Source: Enoplosus armatus (lineage: Eukaryota > Chordata > Actinopteri > Centrarchiformes > Enoplosidae). From it: a DNA stretch of 64,000 nt. The notes beneath the pieces were generated by a model that was given only the letters and a program-made list of their open reading frames with translations, had not been told where the DNA came from and ran no database searches. The DNA lies in the NCBI RefSeq assembly GCF_043641665.1, contig NC_092193.1, positions 12,719,501 to 12,783,500 of the forward strand, read 5' to 3'. Each line of letters starts with the position of its first letter. Within the stretch, counting starts at the first letter, position 1. This document shows, piece by piece, positions 49,179-61,530 of this stretch. The translations under genes were made by a program, and so were the position numbers.

Positions 49179-49674
49179 TATCAAACCCTCTGATCTATGG
49201 CTTCATAGGATTGTTTGATAGTATTTCTCCACAGAAAAAAACTCATATGTGAATCCACTCAAGACATAGTTGTCCTGGTACTGTAGATGAGGGGTTCTTT
49301 TTTTTCAAGTTTGCATTTTTTTAGCTTTCTGTTGTCTTTTCCGTAACTGTTTTAATCAACTTACAGCTGTCTTGTGCAGTCAGACTGTCATAGATATTTA
49401 AAGTTGATGTGACAATAACACATTTGTAATCCTACAATATTTCCACGGTTCCCGGTTCAGTGGTTTACATACGTCAGACTCTCTCCTCTTCTTATAGCCA
49501 ACATGTGTGTTTAGCTATGGCTTAACTGAGTTCACTCTCTGGACTTTGTTCTCACAGTTTGTCTCCAATTAGTTTTTCCTGCTTTGCCATTTTCCTTTTG
49601 GGATTTAAGGCCAAATAGGAAATGGAGTTGGATTTTTCAGTGTGCCAGTAGCGCTCCTTAATGCCTACTTACTG

Positions 49675-49691
49675 CCCCCCCCCCCCCCCCC
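49675..49691. repeat. Poly-C run (17 nt)
   Basis: Seventeen consecutive C residues. Such runs are prone to slippage and sequencing error and could form an i-motif, or a G-quadruplex on the other strand only if longer. Confidence 0.95.
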
Positions 49692-52044
49692 GCATCAGTT
49701 GAACTACACAGAAGTCCTCAGGAGCCATTCAGATATGAGAGCTGACACACATATGAAAGTGTCTCTAGGGGCTGCAGCAACCTGGAGGACGAGCTCAGCA
49801 GAGAGCTTGTTCTCTACTTTATCACATCTCCTACAGGATGCTACATGCTCAAGACTTGGGATAGGGATTTTTTTTTTTTGCAGAAGGCACAGCGCCAGGA
49901 GTATGTGTCTATGCAAGTATGTGTGTGAGAGAGAGTAAGATCACATTTGGTATTTGAAAGTGCATTTCAGCCTTAATCCAATGCACACACACTCACGTGC
50001 ATCAATGCACAGTTTGAATTGAACTGAATGGAAATCATGCTGTAATGGCATGTTGAGTAAGACTGTCAGCTTTGTGTTTTCAGTCAACATTTGTAGTTAA
50101 AGACCAGGAATAAACAAGGAATGTTGGGAATGTCAGCCTCAATGTTTGGAAGGAAAAGCCCCCACTAAAAAAGAAAAGGCTCATGTTGCCATCTTGACTT
50201 TACACAAACGGCAACTCTGAGAAAAGAAAGTCGTGGTTACACAAACACGTGGGCATAATCACAGCTGTCATATGCAAGTGTCACACGGTTTGGGTTGAGA
50301 AATTTCTTCCTCAAGGCTTAGGAAACATTTTTAAAAACCATCTGGGTAAAGAGGCACATGATGGTCAACACAAACAGAAAATGTTCACAAGTTTGTGTTA
50401 ATGTTTCTGTTTAGCTCAGTGCGTAAAAAACCTTCCTGTAGTCAAGATTAGGCACCGGTCTGTTTTGTTAACAGGTGACACTGATTAACAGCGATTACCT
50501 GAGAGAGGGACCGGCTTCTGAGACAATAAAGACATGAGAAAATGTGACACAGTGAGGAGATTAATGCAAGTAAAATATTCAGTTACTGTCATGTTGATAG
50601 AAATTGAGTTTGAAGAGAGTCTTAAGACAGGAGTTGTATTATTTATTTTTTGCACTGCAGGGTGATCATTTCTAATTGCACTTGCTTGCTGTGACAAAAT
50701 GTTCCTGTAGCTACAAATGAGAAATTAAGGAGATCTGCTTCAGCCTGAATGATTTCTTTATCATTTTCTCTTCAACGACAACTGCATACAAGTCTTAAGT
50801 CATTTAAAAAAAGAACAAAACAGGGAAGTGCATTTTTTCTTTTTACTTCTTGGTTGCCCCATAACCACATAATGTGACGTCACTGTCACTGTGTACGTTT
50901 TTCTTGTAAGACTATCAGACATTTCTGTTCGTAGGAAACTCCAGTCGAAGTCTGTTTGTAAAGATAATGACGCAGCAATTTTAATGTTGCATTAATCCGC
51001 CTTAACACTCAACTGTCCCTTAACTGTTTGATCTCAGAGACTATCTATCTGTTGGCTGCTTTTCACAGTTTTTTTTAGAATCATCTATTTTTTGTCCTGT
51101 GTCTTTTTCTAGCCACATTAAACTCAAATATCCATGGCAACCCAAGACGTCGGCTAACTTGAGTGACTCTTTATTCCCACGATGTCTCATTTTGCTTTGC
51201 TGTATTTGGAAATACTGGGGGAGAAAAGAGGAACTTAGAAAGTCCCCATTGATTCAGTTTAAGCACTTTGGAAAATACTTCCTTTACTGCAAGCTGACTT
51301 ATTTATTTATGCAGCAGAATAGACCAAAGTTCTGTTCAAGAGGCCAAGAAAGAAATGTTTAACATAATGTCCCAGAAGACAGCCTGTGTCATACGATAAC
51401 TATGCTGAGATCATTACGTAATTAAATGTTACAATACCTCAGCCTGACCTCAGAGCTGGAATGTGCAATTAAGTGTTCTAGTAAAAGCCTGACGTTTACA
51501 TGCCAACCAATAGCTCCTCAATGATGGCTTTTCTTGAGAGGAAAAGGCAATTCCTTATATAGACTAATCATGTCTTTCCCCGTCTTGCTCTCTCTGCCTG
51601 TGTTCACAGCGCTGGGCTCAAACATTTTATAGAACTGAATCACAGCTCGGGTTTGCCTCTAGGGGGGACGGGTTTTATTAGCAGACTATTTCTGGACAGT
51701 TGTCAGATTCCACTACAACAAGCCTTTAGTCACTTTTCATTAGCGCTCACATTCAAGAACCCACAGAGTGCTCAGCATCGGGTTCACACTCACTCATATA
51801 TTGCAGCATGTGTTGGCAGAACCAGTGGGTCGTGGTGATTTGTAATGTCCTTTAGCACAGTCCAGTAATTCCACAAGGCTTTCCTTAATGCTACTAGTAA
51901 TGTCACAGTCTCTTTTTTGCTATCATGATTGTATGGTCAGTGATCCAATGTGAGCTCAGAGCTCCTTCCTGCAATTTGTTCAGCTACAGACCCGACATGG
52001 ATAAAGGGATATATTGTTTGAGCTTTTCCCTCATAGGTGAACTC

Positions 52045-52275
52045 GACTGAGAATAAGGTTTCTATAAACCAGATAGGAGCTAGGTCCATTATAGCACAGG
52101 GTCAACGGAGTATAAACTGAGAGTAAGGTTTCCATGGAGGAAATGGGACGCATATTAGGGTCACTGCAGTGTAAGTTGAACATAAGGTATCCTCAGAGGA
52201 AAGGGGAGTTATAATAGGGTCCTAATATAAGGAACAAAATAAAGTCTCTGCCAAGGAAATGGCAAAAATAAGACA
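52045..52275 (+). repeat. Degenerate tandem repeat, about 55-70 bp unit, four copies
   Basis: Successive copies begin ACTGAGAATAAGGTTTCTAT, ACTGAGAGTAAGGTTTCCAT, GTTGAACATAAGGTATCCTC and GAACAAAATAAAGTCTCTGC. Each is followed by a GAGGAAA-like block and, in the first three, an AGGGTC block. Unit length drifts by deletion. No known function. Confidence 0.6.
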
Positions 52276-53830
52276 GTTTTCCCCACCATGCATTCATAAA
52301 GCAACAACTGCACATCTGTACGGTGAAAAGCGGATCAAAGATTTTCAAATGATCCCTGCACGTATAAAAGTGTATCTGTACTTAAAGCAAATCTTTGCAA
52401 TGAAAAGATGACTTCTGCACGCAGGGACGTCTGCAAGTAGCAATCAAAAGCAGCAAATGGAATATATAGCGAAATCATTTTCATATAAACTGCTTTAAAG
52501 AAGGATTTCCATCAAGGAAAGTGCTGCTGCACACAGGTCATTAATCAACGCTTGCTCGAGGTGACTGGACACTGTAGTGCCTCGACAGCAGCTGTGATAT
52601 AGCTTCACTGTGTAGCAGCACTACACGCCCTGCCAGTCAGACAGCACCCTCTATGTTGACCGTGTGTGTGTCTGTGTGTGTGTGCGGGCGGGTGGTTGCT
52701 CTTTGTCTAAGATGGCTCTGACACACCTGCAGACATGGTGAGGCTTGTCTCATCAATTTTCATGTAAGCATGCCCCATAGCTACGAAAAAACAGCCAGCA
52801 TGTTCAGCCAGTCGGATGGCCATGAGGCCTGTTTTCAAGATTATCAGAGAAAATGTTTACATCTACAGTAGCGACAGTAGATCATTATAAAATTATAAAA
52901 TCATATTTCAGATGAAGGACACATCATTTGCTTTTATGTATCAATATCCTTATGTGACTTTTTGATGTTTTCATCGCCACTAAATTCCTCATTCGTTATT
53001 TTCTAAATTCTTGAATAGCTGAACTGACTCTGTAAAAGAAACAACAGACAAAAAAACAGTTTCAAAAAAATGAAACCATTTTTAAAGAAAGTCCGTGGTG
53101 GTTATGTGACTTGACTCTGCAGGCCCACATTAACCACTGTTTCATGTTCATGCATTAAACCTACTGTGCACATTAACTGATAACTTACCCCTTTGAGGAG
53201 TGGAGAGTAAATAGACTGCTATTTAATGTCAGCAGAACACTTTTTCCCCCCTTTTTTCTTACTTGAATAAAAATCCTCTTTTGCTTGACTGAACTGAAAG
53301 GGCATTGACCACAACGCTAAAGGCATAGTATGTGTTTTTATGTGTATGTGTGCACTTCACATGACCTCACTCTTTCATATCTCACTTGCATCTGACTCTT
53401 ACCCCTGGTGGTATTCATAATACACACTTTCACAGCTTTCATTTCCCTTTTTTTAATTCCCATTTTGGCACTCTGAGATGGGTGGAGTGGTGTTTGTTTG
53501 AGTGATTTAGTGTTATTATGCAAAATGCTGCAGCCTTGTTGCAAGGTTTTCAGATCAGTGCATGTAGGAGAGCCTTTCTTTTAATATCCTAACATGGGGG
53601 ATTTGTTTTGAGACACATTTAATAAAGGCTTCTCATGATTTTGTTTCATATTCAGTTTACCTAAGTTTCCCTCTCCTGTCTGACATCATTCAGTGCTTGT
53701 GTGAGTCAAGAAAAGCAACCGCAAGAATCCAGTTCACCATGCAGGAAACACATAATCGCAGACAGAGGGCCCATTCTTACACAAAGTGGGCAGGGTGCAG
53801 TGACGTTGTAACCAAAACACACACTCACTC

Positions 53831-53861
53831 AGAGAGAGAGGAGGAGGAGGAGGAGGAGGAC
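53831..53861. repeat. (AG)n-(GGA)n microsatellite
   Basis: An AG dinucleotide run passes into seven to eight GGA/GAG trinucleotides. It is simple sequence, and the Leu/Pro-rich reading frames on the opposite strand are artefacts. Confidence 0.92.
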
Positions 53862-56800
53862 GGGAAACAACGGTAGAGAGGGAAACAGGAACAGAAAGTG
53901 AAGACATGTCAAGATGTCTGGGTGAGGGGGACCAGAACAGAGCAGAAGCCAGATGCCAAAACAGAAACAACACAAGTTTGAGCGGCTGACTGGATTAGAC
54001 AGGAGGGGAGAGCTGACCTGCCACTTCACAAGTGCCTGAGGGGTAAGGTGCTGCTTTCAAAGAGACCTTGAGTACCAGCAACATGAAATACTTTGAAACT
54101 GTTCTGAGTGGTTTATATAAGCTGTTGATGCTTTTTGTTGTGTGACAGCGGGGAAAACTGAAGCAGAATTGCTGCAACTGTGGCAAACTCCTTTAAAAAA
54201 AAAAAAAAAAAAGCCTTGGCAGCGGTTAGATTTGACAGGATGTCTGACAAGTTACAACGATAAGCTGATAAGTTTCTTCCTGCCTTTGAGTGCCGTGAAG
54301 CGTCACTATAATATACTCTTCTTGTTTCTTGACTTTTTAGAATAATTGAAATTTTCACTTTATGAAAACTTTGTCATTAGTTATAATCGTCATGTTTTCT
54401 GTTCGGTGGATCTTTGCAGAAAACATTTTTTGGCTCAAATATTTACTGATGAAGGTTTTGGTTTCATCTGAAGACGTACCTGTAAGCATGTCTTCCACTT
54501 TGCTCCTTTCACAGTTGACACAAGTCTGAACTGTCTTGTGCACTTGCTCTTACTCGCTGTGGAGACCATCAGCAGGCCTGTAGCTGCCAAAGCCAAACAG
54601 CTGCACTTGATGTTATAGCTCATGTTTTATGTGAAAAAAAACAACAAAGCAGTATGACTTTAATCGTTTGTTGGTGGCTGAGTCAAGTTAAACTGAACTT
54701 GTCCAAGCACTGTGTGTTACAGTAAAGGGATGAGGGATTTGCTCTGACCGTGTGCTCGGGGCAAGTCATTAAAGATTCCTGCCTTGCCTTCTGTCACAAC
54801 TTTGTCTTTTAGGTCGCACATGTTCGTTAAAAAGCAGCAGGGCCTAACTGAGTGCAATCATAACATATTTCTCAGCCCCTTCCTGGCTTTGTGTGCCCCA
54901 GGAATGGCCTTTTCCTGCATATGAATGGCTCCAGGAGAGCACAATGTCATGAGAAAGCGAAGTACCCGGAGTCTTAGAAAGGCATCTCAGTGAGATGATA
55001 TGAACAGGAAATATTTGAACCCTGTGGCCTCATTTAAAACATATTTAGACTCCATCTGTTGTATAAACATGGCTATATTCTCTTTATAAATGACGTCTTC
55101 TGTTCTGTACCTTCGTTAAATCGCGAACTAACCTCAGTTCAGAAATGCGTCATCAGCACTGACAGTGTGAACACCCTCAGTTACTCACAGTACTTAAAAT
55201 GCTGAGAAAGAGCGTCTTGCCACAATAATACTGAGTAAGTGTTTACCTTCAGCAAGTTTGAACATCCAAGTGAGTAACCATTTTAACTTACTTTTAAATT
55301 ACTATTCTGACTGCTGAGTCTTTGTATGAGAACACATAGAAAAGACTAAATGAGGTCATAACATCAATGATATAAGATCCTTTTTTAACATTTTCTCTGT
55401 TGGTTAGTGTGGACACTGGCTGATCTCATTCTTCCTGGCCAGAGACTAAAATAATCACAACACTTAGTGACTTATGTAATGACTTTACCACGCTGTTAGT
55501 CATCTCTTTGATATAGAGAGATCACACCTCTGTGTGGCTTTTGTCTCTGGCCTTTGTCTCTCTCTCTCTCCTACAGACTTATTGTTTGGTGACTCCGGCT
55601 TGTCGTGTTGACAGTGTTTTTCATAATGTGAGGGAGATCAGAGAGTACACAAAGGTGCTGCTGCTCAGCCAAGCTCATCACAACAACATGTACCAACAGC
55701 AAAGAAAATAATCAAGAATAATGTGGCAGTGACATCGTGGCTCCCAACAATGTCTCCCTTCAGTATTATTTATAATCAAGTTTCCATCCAAATGTAACGC
55801 ATATTCTAACAGATTTTCCAGAAAATCAGCAAAAGGAAATGGTAATCCATCCACTGCTGATAGGTCACTATTAGGATTTGAATGCATTGAGTTTAACGGT
55901 TTGTGATGCTAATGCTCAATTTGGGTGCGATTAAACCATTGCAGAAGAAGAGGGCACAACAAGATGACGCTCCACACATACCTGATGTTTCATCTTCCAC
56001 CATTTAAGCCATGTTAAGATCACATGCTTCATAAATGTCAGGATTTATTCACTAAGTCTCTGTTTCCATTGCAGTTTGTCGCTTTTTGATTTTATCGATA
56101 CACCTGATACACACGTCAATATGCTGTTGACTATTCTCCCACAATGCAATGCACAGAGGAAATGGAGGAGTTTCTCACAGCTGCAAAAAAGTCAAACCAA
56201 TTGTGGATGGTGGTGAAACAGCTGCAGGAACACTGCAGAAAACAAAACAAAAACTAGTAGGATTTTTGGAAAAACATTTTTGTTTTTTTCTGTCAAGTAT
56301 AATTGGCAGTGACACATGTATTGCATAATTTCCTGTTAGTATAAAAACTGTATACTACAAAGTGTAGTATGTGATGTATACAGTGAATATGTAGTTATGG
56401 TTTTTTCTTTGTTTTTTAGAGGGCTGAAAAGGGAAAATGATCAAGTAATCCACAACAAAAAGAAACAAAGATTAGAGGAAAATAGCTAGCTTTCACCTAA
56501 AATCCAAAAACAAACATGTACTTTTAAGGTTCATGAGAACAGCAATGCTTGGCCTAAAATGCAAAGCTGCGTATGTACCCTTGTTTTTAAAATATAAGTA
56601 AGTGAATAAAATAAAAATATGTAACCAACAAGCAGAGGTTCAAATGTGCTCATTTCTTTTAGATCTGCTCTATTTTTAGAGATGAGACGGCTCTCTCTGA
56701 ACTCTTGCTTTGGCGTTTCAGGTGACTCTTGCTACTTAGCTTTAAGCGCTCAGCTTCCTGTTGAGCAAATGAACAGGAGGGAAGTTAGCAGGCTGTCTGC

Positions 56801-56890
56801 GGGTAAACCAATTTCACACCTGAGACGCAACGCACGGCGGCAGCCACACCGAATGTATTTGCTCTCGTCTTGCAGGTGCATCTTCCCCTC

Positions 56891-56914
56891 GCTCTCTCTC
56901 TCTCTCTCTCTCTG
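56891..56914. repeat. (CT)n microsatellite
   Basis: Twelve CT dinucleotides directly after a CTTGCAG sequence. Confidence 0.93.
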
Positions 56915-57497
56915 CCTAAGAAGCAGCCAAATGTGAGATGAAAATCTTTTCTCCCTCCTGCATCTAGAATACAAAGAAGCTCTGTAGTCGAGAGCTACAG
57001 AGAATCTAAGGGACAAACTTGAGTCATTGTTTGAAATCATCTGAAGAACTATAGTTGTTTAACAGCTTTTAAATAGAGAATTTGCCTCAAGGCCTCAGAC
57101 TTAACAAAAAGTCTATACTCTTAGCAAAAAAGGGAACAATATTACTTTTATTTCTAAGACTTTTTCTTTTGCAGACCTGCTTCTTCATATGAAGTACCTC
57201 TCCTCGTGTTTTCTTCTTTAGGAGAGCTGTTAAGAGGAGATTTCATCTGAGGCCAGAGGAAATAGTTGCATTCAGACATTTATGAAAACTTCAGCCAGAT
57301 CCCATCCATCTCCTCCAATGGGAACCATTAGCGGGGTATATTCAGATGAATCTCCTGCAGCAGGTCTCTCTCTAGCCTACCTCTCCTTTTTTTTTACTGA
57401 AGCTCTGTCGCACTCTCCGTCTCAGCGGGACTCTTAGAAAGATTGGTTACCTCTATCTCTGTCTGGCCTTCCCTCAGACACAATCTTCTTCCGTTTC

Positions 57498-57607
<110 letters not shown>

Positions 57608-57876
57608 CCTCTTTTCCTCAGTGGGACTCTTAGAGAGATCTGTCCTGAATCCTGAATGGCTCCTCTGCAGTATTAATGAGGAGAAAGCTGAAAATCCGAA
57701 GCTGACACTGACAAGAGGGGGAGAGCAGGAGAGTAGAGACGTTAAAGACAGAGACAGAAAGATGGATTGGAGGCAGGGAAGGGAAAGGGTGGGGGGGTGG
57801 TGGTGAGAGAAGACGAGCTGTCTGCTGGAAACCAAATTTCTCTCCATATTCACTTTCTCTTTTTTTTGTTCCACAG

Positions 57877-58012
57877 ACACACCCAAATTGAACCACCTCT
57901 CTACAACTGGATTAAACTAAAGCGAAAGCCAAAGGGCAAGAAGACACGAGAAGCCTCCAGAAGACAAAGAACAAGAAAACTGTTGCCAAGCAGCATAAAC
58001 AAACTTGGCTGA
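57877..58012 (+). CDS. Possible terminal coding exon with basic peptide, unproven
   Basis: A strong acceptor (TTTCTCTTTTTTTTGTTCCACAG, ending at 57876) is followed by 45 open codons reading HTQIEPPLYNWIKLKRKPKG, then KKTREASRRQRTRK, ending NKLG and TGA. AATAAA follows at 58091 with T/G-rich sequence after it. I know no protein with this tail. It could equally be 5' UTR of the KIAA0040 homologue, since the region runs without a clear donor to the coding start at 58597. The call rests on splice and poly(A) signals and an open frame only. Confidence 0.2.
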
Positions 58013-58550
58013 AGTGCGGATTTTGGCCTTTTCTTCCTGCATCAAGATCAGAATCATCACAACTGGGGCGATTTCAAAGAAAAACTTTGAAATAAACAAA
58101 TGAGCTTTTGGTCTTTTGTTTAAAAAATGCTTTGGCTTTGTCAACACCTCATACAACTCTTTAAGGAAGAAGACATACATGAAGTCACCCTCCATGCTTC
58201 CCGTGTTTCCATCTAACATAAACAACACAAGCCTCATAGGTGGATAGTGCTGTGTTTCAGGGCAGCTATCTAAACTCTGATCATCATAAGCAGAAAAACA
58301 TGAAAGTTCAACGTCAACTCATCAAAAATATCTGACCTGACGGCTGTTGGATGGATGTTTGATGTTTCGTTGAGAGTAAAACTTCATATCTTATAACTTT
58401 AAAGCTGGAGCCAGATTACATAAAAGGACTTTTATCTTAAATTAACACCATATCTTAATTACTTTGGTGTCTCCAGCAGCTTAATATGCACATTTACTGA
58501 CTTAAAAACTTTACAACCCTCTAAAGGATTTATTAAAACTTTTCAACTGC

Positions 58551-58596
58551 CAGACAGACTCAATTAAAAGGAGCCACAGCTCCGTATCCAAAAGCC
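58551..58596 (+). promoter_or_regulatory. Possible acceptor and immediate 5' UTR of KIAA0040 homologue
   Basis: TTTTCAACTGCCAG ends at 58553 and could be the acceptor of the coding exon, leaving a 43-nt leader before the ATG. The ATG has a good Kozak context (GCCATGG). The acceptor is only moderate, and the exon may instead start further upstream, for example at 57877. Confidence 0.35.
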
Positions 58597-58929
58597 ATGG
58601 ATGGGAAAACAGACAGCATCCAGGATTTTTTCAACCAACTTTGGAGCTTTGCTACAGACAAACACGACCAGGGGGTCTTCAACACAGTCTGCCTGGTGGT
58701 CCTCCTAACTCTTCCCCTGCTGGTCCTCCTCACCACTTTGGTGGTGTGCTGCCACTGCTGCTGCTGTCGCCATGCCAACAGCTGCTGTTGCTGCTGCTGC
58801 GGAGACGCCATGGCAACCGCAAGGTCAGAAGCAAAGAAGAAAAAGAATTTGACGAATACCGAAGACTTGTGGATCTCTGTCAAGACGGGGCCGATGACAC
58901 CTGACAGGGTCGCCCTGGCCATGGAGTAG
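58597..58929 (+). CDS. kiaa0040: KIAA0040 homologue, small single-pass membrane protein (110 aa)
   Basis: Function is not established in any species to my knowledge. The single-exon frame encodes a short N-terminal segment (MDGKTDSIQDFFNQLWSF), one hydrophobic helix at about residues 27-50 (NTVCLVVLLTLPLLVLLTTL) and then a cysteine cluster: C51, C52, C54-C57 and C63-C68. A lysine run (80-83) and the C-terminal motif EDLWIS (89-94) follow. Human KIAA0040, as I recall it, has the same order: an acidic or polar N-terminus, a GIYNTICLGVLLGLPLL-like helix, CCHCC, poly-Lys, then EEDLWIS. The juxtamembrane cysteines are plausible palmitoylation sites. Location downstream of tnr on the same strand matches the human arrangement. 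The start ATG is in GCCATGG. A 120-codon minus-strand frame across the same interval is a shadow. Confidence 0.88.
   Translation: MDGKTDSIQDFFNQLWSFATDKHDQGVFNTVCLVVLLTLPLLVLLTTLVVCCHCCCCRHANSCCCCCCGDAMATARSEAKKKKNLTNTEDLWISVKTGPMTPDRVALAME
58747..58801 (+). repeat. TGC-rich trinucleotide repeat inside coding sequence
   Basis: Imperfect TGC/TGT units (GCTGCCACTGCTGCTGCTGT and AGCTGCTGTTGCTGCTGCTG) encode the cysteine run. In other registers these are CTG/CAG units. Confidence 0.85.
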
Positions 58930-59235
58930 GAAGCCCTTTTTTTGTAGTTTTAGTGGGCCAGTTGGTGCAGTGGAGCTGATGGAGCTTCTCAAAAGAGTAA
59001 AACTCAAACTTGACTCAAAGGGGGGCTAAAGACATTAATCAAAGTAATGAGAAGGACTTCACATTGTAACTGGGCACAGATATGGTTGAAATATGTAAAC
59101 TGTACACATTCTTGTCATTTTTGGATTCATGTGAGGTCGTATGTGGGCGATGTTTACAACATTTTGTATGAGCTTTTTAGTGCGTGGTACATAAAGGAAG
59201 AAATATGCTAGACAGAGGCATATATATACCTGCAA

Positions 59236-59236
<1 letters not shown>

Positions 59237-59287
<51 letters not shown>
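59237..59287. repeat. Compound (TG)n-(AG)n microsatellite
   Basis: About 32 nt of TG repeats pass directly into about 20 nt of AG repeats, probably inside or just beyond the KIAA0040 homologue 3' UTR. Confidence 0.95.
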
Positions 59288-60986
59288 AATACAGTGTTAT
59301 TGAGAGCACTTTGTTCTTAGTGCTCCCATGTGAAATTCATATGCGTCTGTATTTGGGAGAGAGAGCCAATTTAAGGTCTGCCCAGTGTTCAGATGGCTGT
59401 AAAACTGCCTCCTTCTCACATTCAGACTACAATCTAGACTGATAATTGACTCTCACTTTCTACAGTGAAAGCCACCGACGTCCAAAAAGTCTAACTCACA
59501 GGATGCAGAAAGAAAAGTTCTTTCATTCTGATTATATATAACATGAGACAGTGTAGGCCCCAGGAGAGACACTTCTCCTAGTTACAGAATTCAGGTCAAG
59601 TGAGCCTTAAAGGCACGATTCATAATACAAATGTATTGAAAACCAGCAAAAGGTAAAAAAAAGAAATTGGAATCTGCTGATTGACAGATCTTTTAATGTA
59701 CTGGTTGACAAAAATCATAGGATTTACTGAAGATTTGGATTTAAGTGAAACATTAGACTTAGAAATGTTCTTAAATTTAAGAGAAGTTGGTAAAGAGTAG
59801 ATCCTAGATGACTGCAGCACAGAAACAGAGGTGAGCACAGACCTTTTGAAAAATTACACAAAACATAATTGGTCACACTGAGCCCACTTGTTTGATTGGA
59901 TGTTACACCACTTTTCTTTTCTTGCATCTATCAGTGCTGCAAACAACACGAATTAAGCTGCCAGCAGCAGAATTTCTTTCTTACTCCAGATGTTTTTTTG
60001 TTTCATTTCAGCCGATTTCCTATTATTTCATCCCTATATATTAATATATAAAATAAGACTGTTAATTTCACATGTTTATTGTTACTGGAGATAAAACTTA
60101 AAATGACATATGTTTTTGCAGAAAAACAGCACTGAGTGAAATGTAAAGTTTTCTTAAACAAAGAATGAACAATACAACAGATCTGTGTCTTTCATTGACT
60201 ATTCCAAAAAAAAGTGGCTTAATTAACTTTTTTTCCCTAAGTTGTCTTTAGAGCATTCTTGGCTGTATGTCTTAAACGTTTGATTAATACAGGCCCAGAT
60301 TTGTTTACATCAATAATGATCGTAAATACAGCAGCATTTCAATTACATTCATTTACATTTACAGTATATATATAACTTATGTGGTCCACAAAATGAGGTT
60401 TAAAACACACTCAAAGCTATTTTTGAACTTATTCAACTTGACATATTTTTAACATATTAAAAAAGAAGAGAAACCCTGAAGTAATCAAATGATTTGAGCT
60501 TCAAGTGGATTGTGCTTAAAGGCTCTTTTTTTTAAGTGTATGACATCTCAAAGCCCAATTAAGCAGAAGCGTCTCAGCAGTATCATCATCTTTATGCATT
60601 ACCTTGCACTGGCACTAAGTTGATCTTCTTGCTCAAGTGCTTCTGGGAAAACATTTCATTACTGCTCAGACAGACACATTCCCATGTGGAAACTTGGGTT
60701 TGTCTCTTCTACTTCATGAAACTGTACTTGTTGGGTTTAATTTGAAAGCTTGGCCTACAAAATGAAAGCCTGTGTAGCAACGCATGATCACTTATCATGA
60801 TCATGCCCAGACTGAGAGGTTTGCCAAGAAATAACATCACCGACATGTTCAGGGGTTGGCTGAACACGCCATTGTGGTTTGTATTTGTCAGAGAGAGATT
60901 TACAGTCACTCCCTGTTCATTATTACCGACTGAGACAAGTTTTCTTAACAGCATAACAACGATACAGATGGGGTGTAGATAAAAGA

Positions 60987-61530
60987 TTAAAGGAATAGTT
61001 AGGAAATATACTTATTTGCTTTCTTGCCAAGAGTTAGATGAGAAGCTTGATACCGTGCTCAGGTCTGTATGGTAAATATTTAGCTGGAGCCAGCAGCTGG
61101 TTAGCTTAGCTTAGCACAAAGACTGGAAACAGGGGGAAACAGCTACCCTGGCTCTGTGCAAAGTAAAATAATAATTAACATAACTTGTAGTGTGTGAGAG
61201 TGTGTGCGGGGATTTTGTGTTGTACTATTTCTTGGCCGGGACCAGTTGCTGGACTCCAGGAAGTAGTCCCACACATAACCTCATTTTCATTTTTACAATT
61301 TGGTTTTTGCACAGATTAAACAAATGAGATATAACATGTCAATTAGTGAGCTTTAGAGGTGTTCTTATGGGAAGATTTGTTACCTTCAGACAGAGCCAGG
61401 CTAGCTGACCCCCCGTTTCCAGTCTTTGTGCTAAGCTAAGCCAGCTGACTGCTGGCTCCAAATTACAAATTAGCTACACATTTGGCGTACAGCCATGATT
61501 GTGGTAGCTATCTTTATATAAGTGAGTTTT
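60987..61530. repeat. Inverted-repeat (foldback/MITE-like) element, copy 2
   Basis: The left arm starts TTAAAGGAATAGTTAGGAAA and carries GGTTAGCTTAGCTTAGCACA, AAGACTGGAAACAGGGGGAA and CCTGGCTCTGTGC. The right arm is its inverse: CAGAGCCAGGCTAGC, CCGTTTCCAGTCTTTGTGCT and AAGCTAAGCCAGC. The middle includes ATATAACATGTCAATTAGTG, also present in diverged form in the copy at 42347-42890. The right extremity is degraded. Confidence 0.75.

Noticed and set aside
49642..49938. 98-codon frame with a Pro-rich run
   Set aside because: The Pro run is the poly-C tract. The rest shows no domain or splice context.
58560..58922. 120-codon minus-strand frame over the KIAA0040 homologue
   Set aside because: Its Gln-rich sequence is the antisense of the TGC repeat, and the plus frame has a clear homologue.
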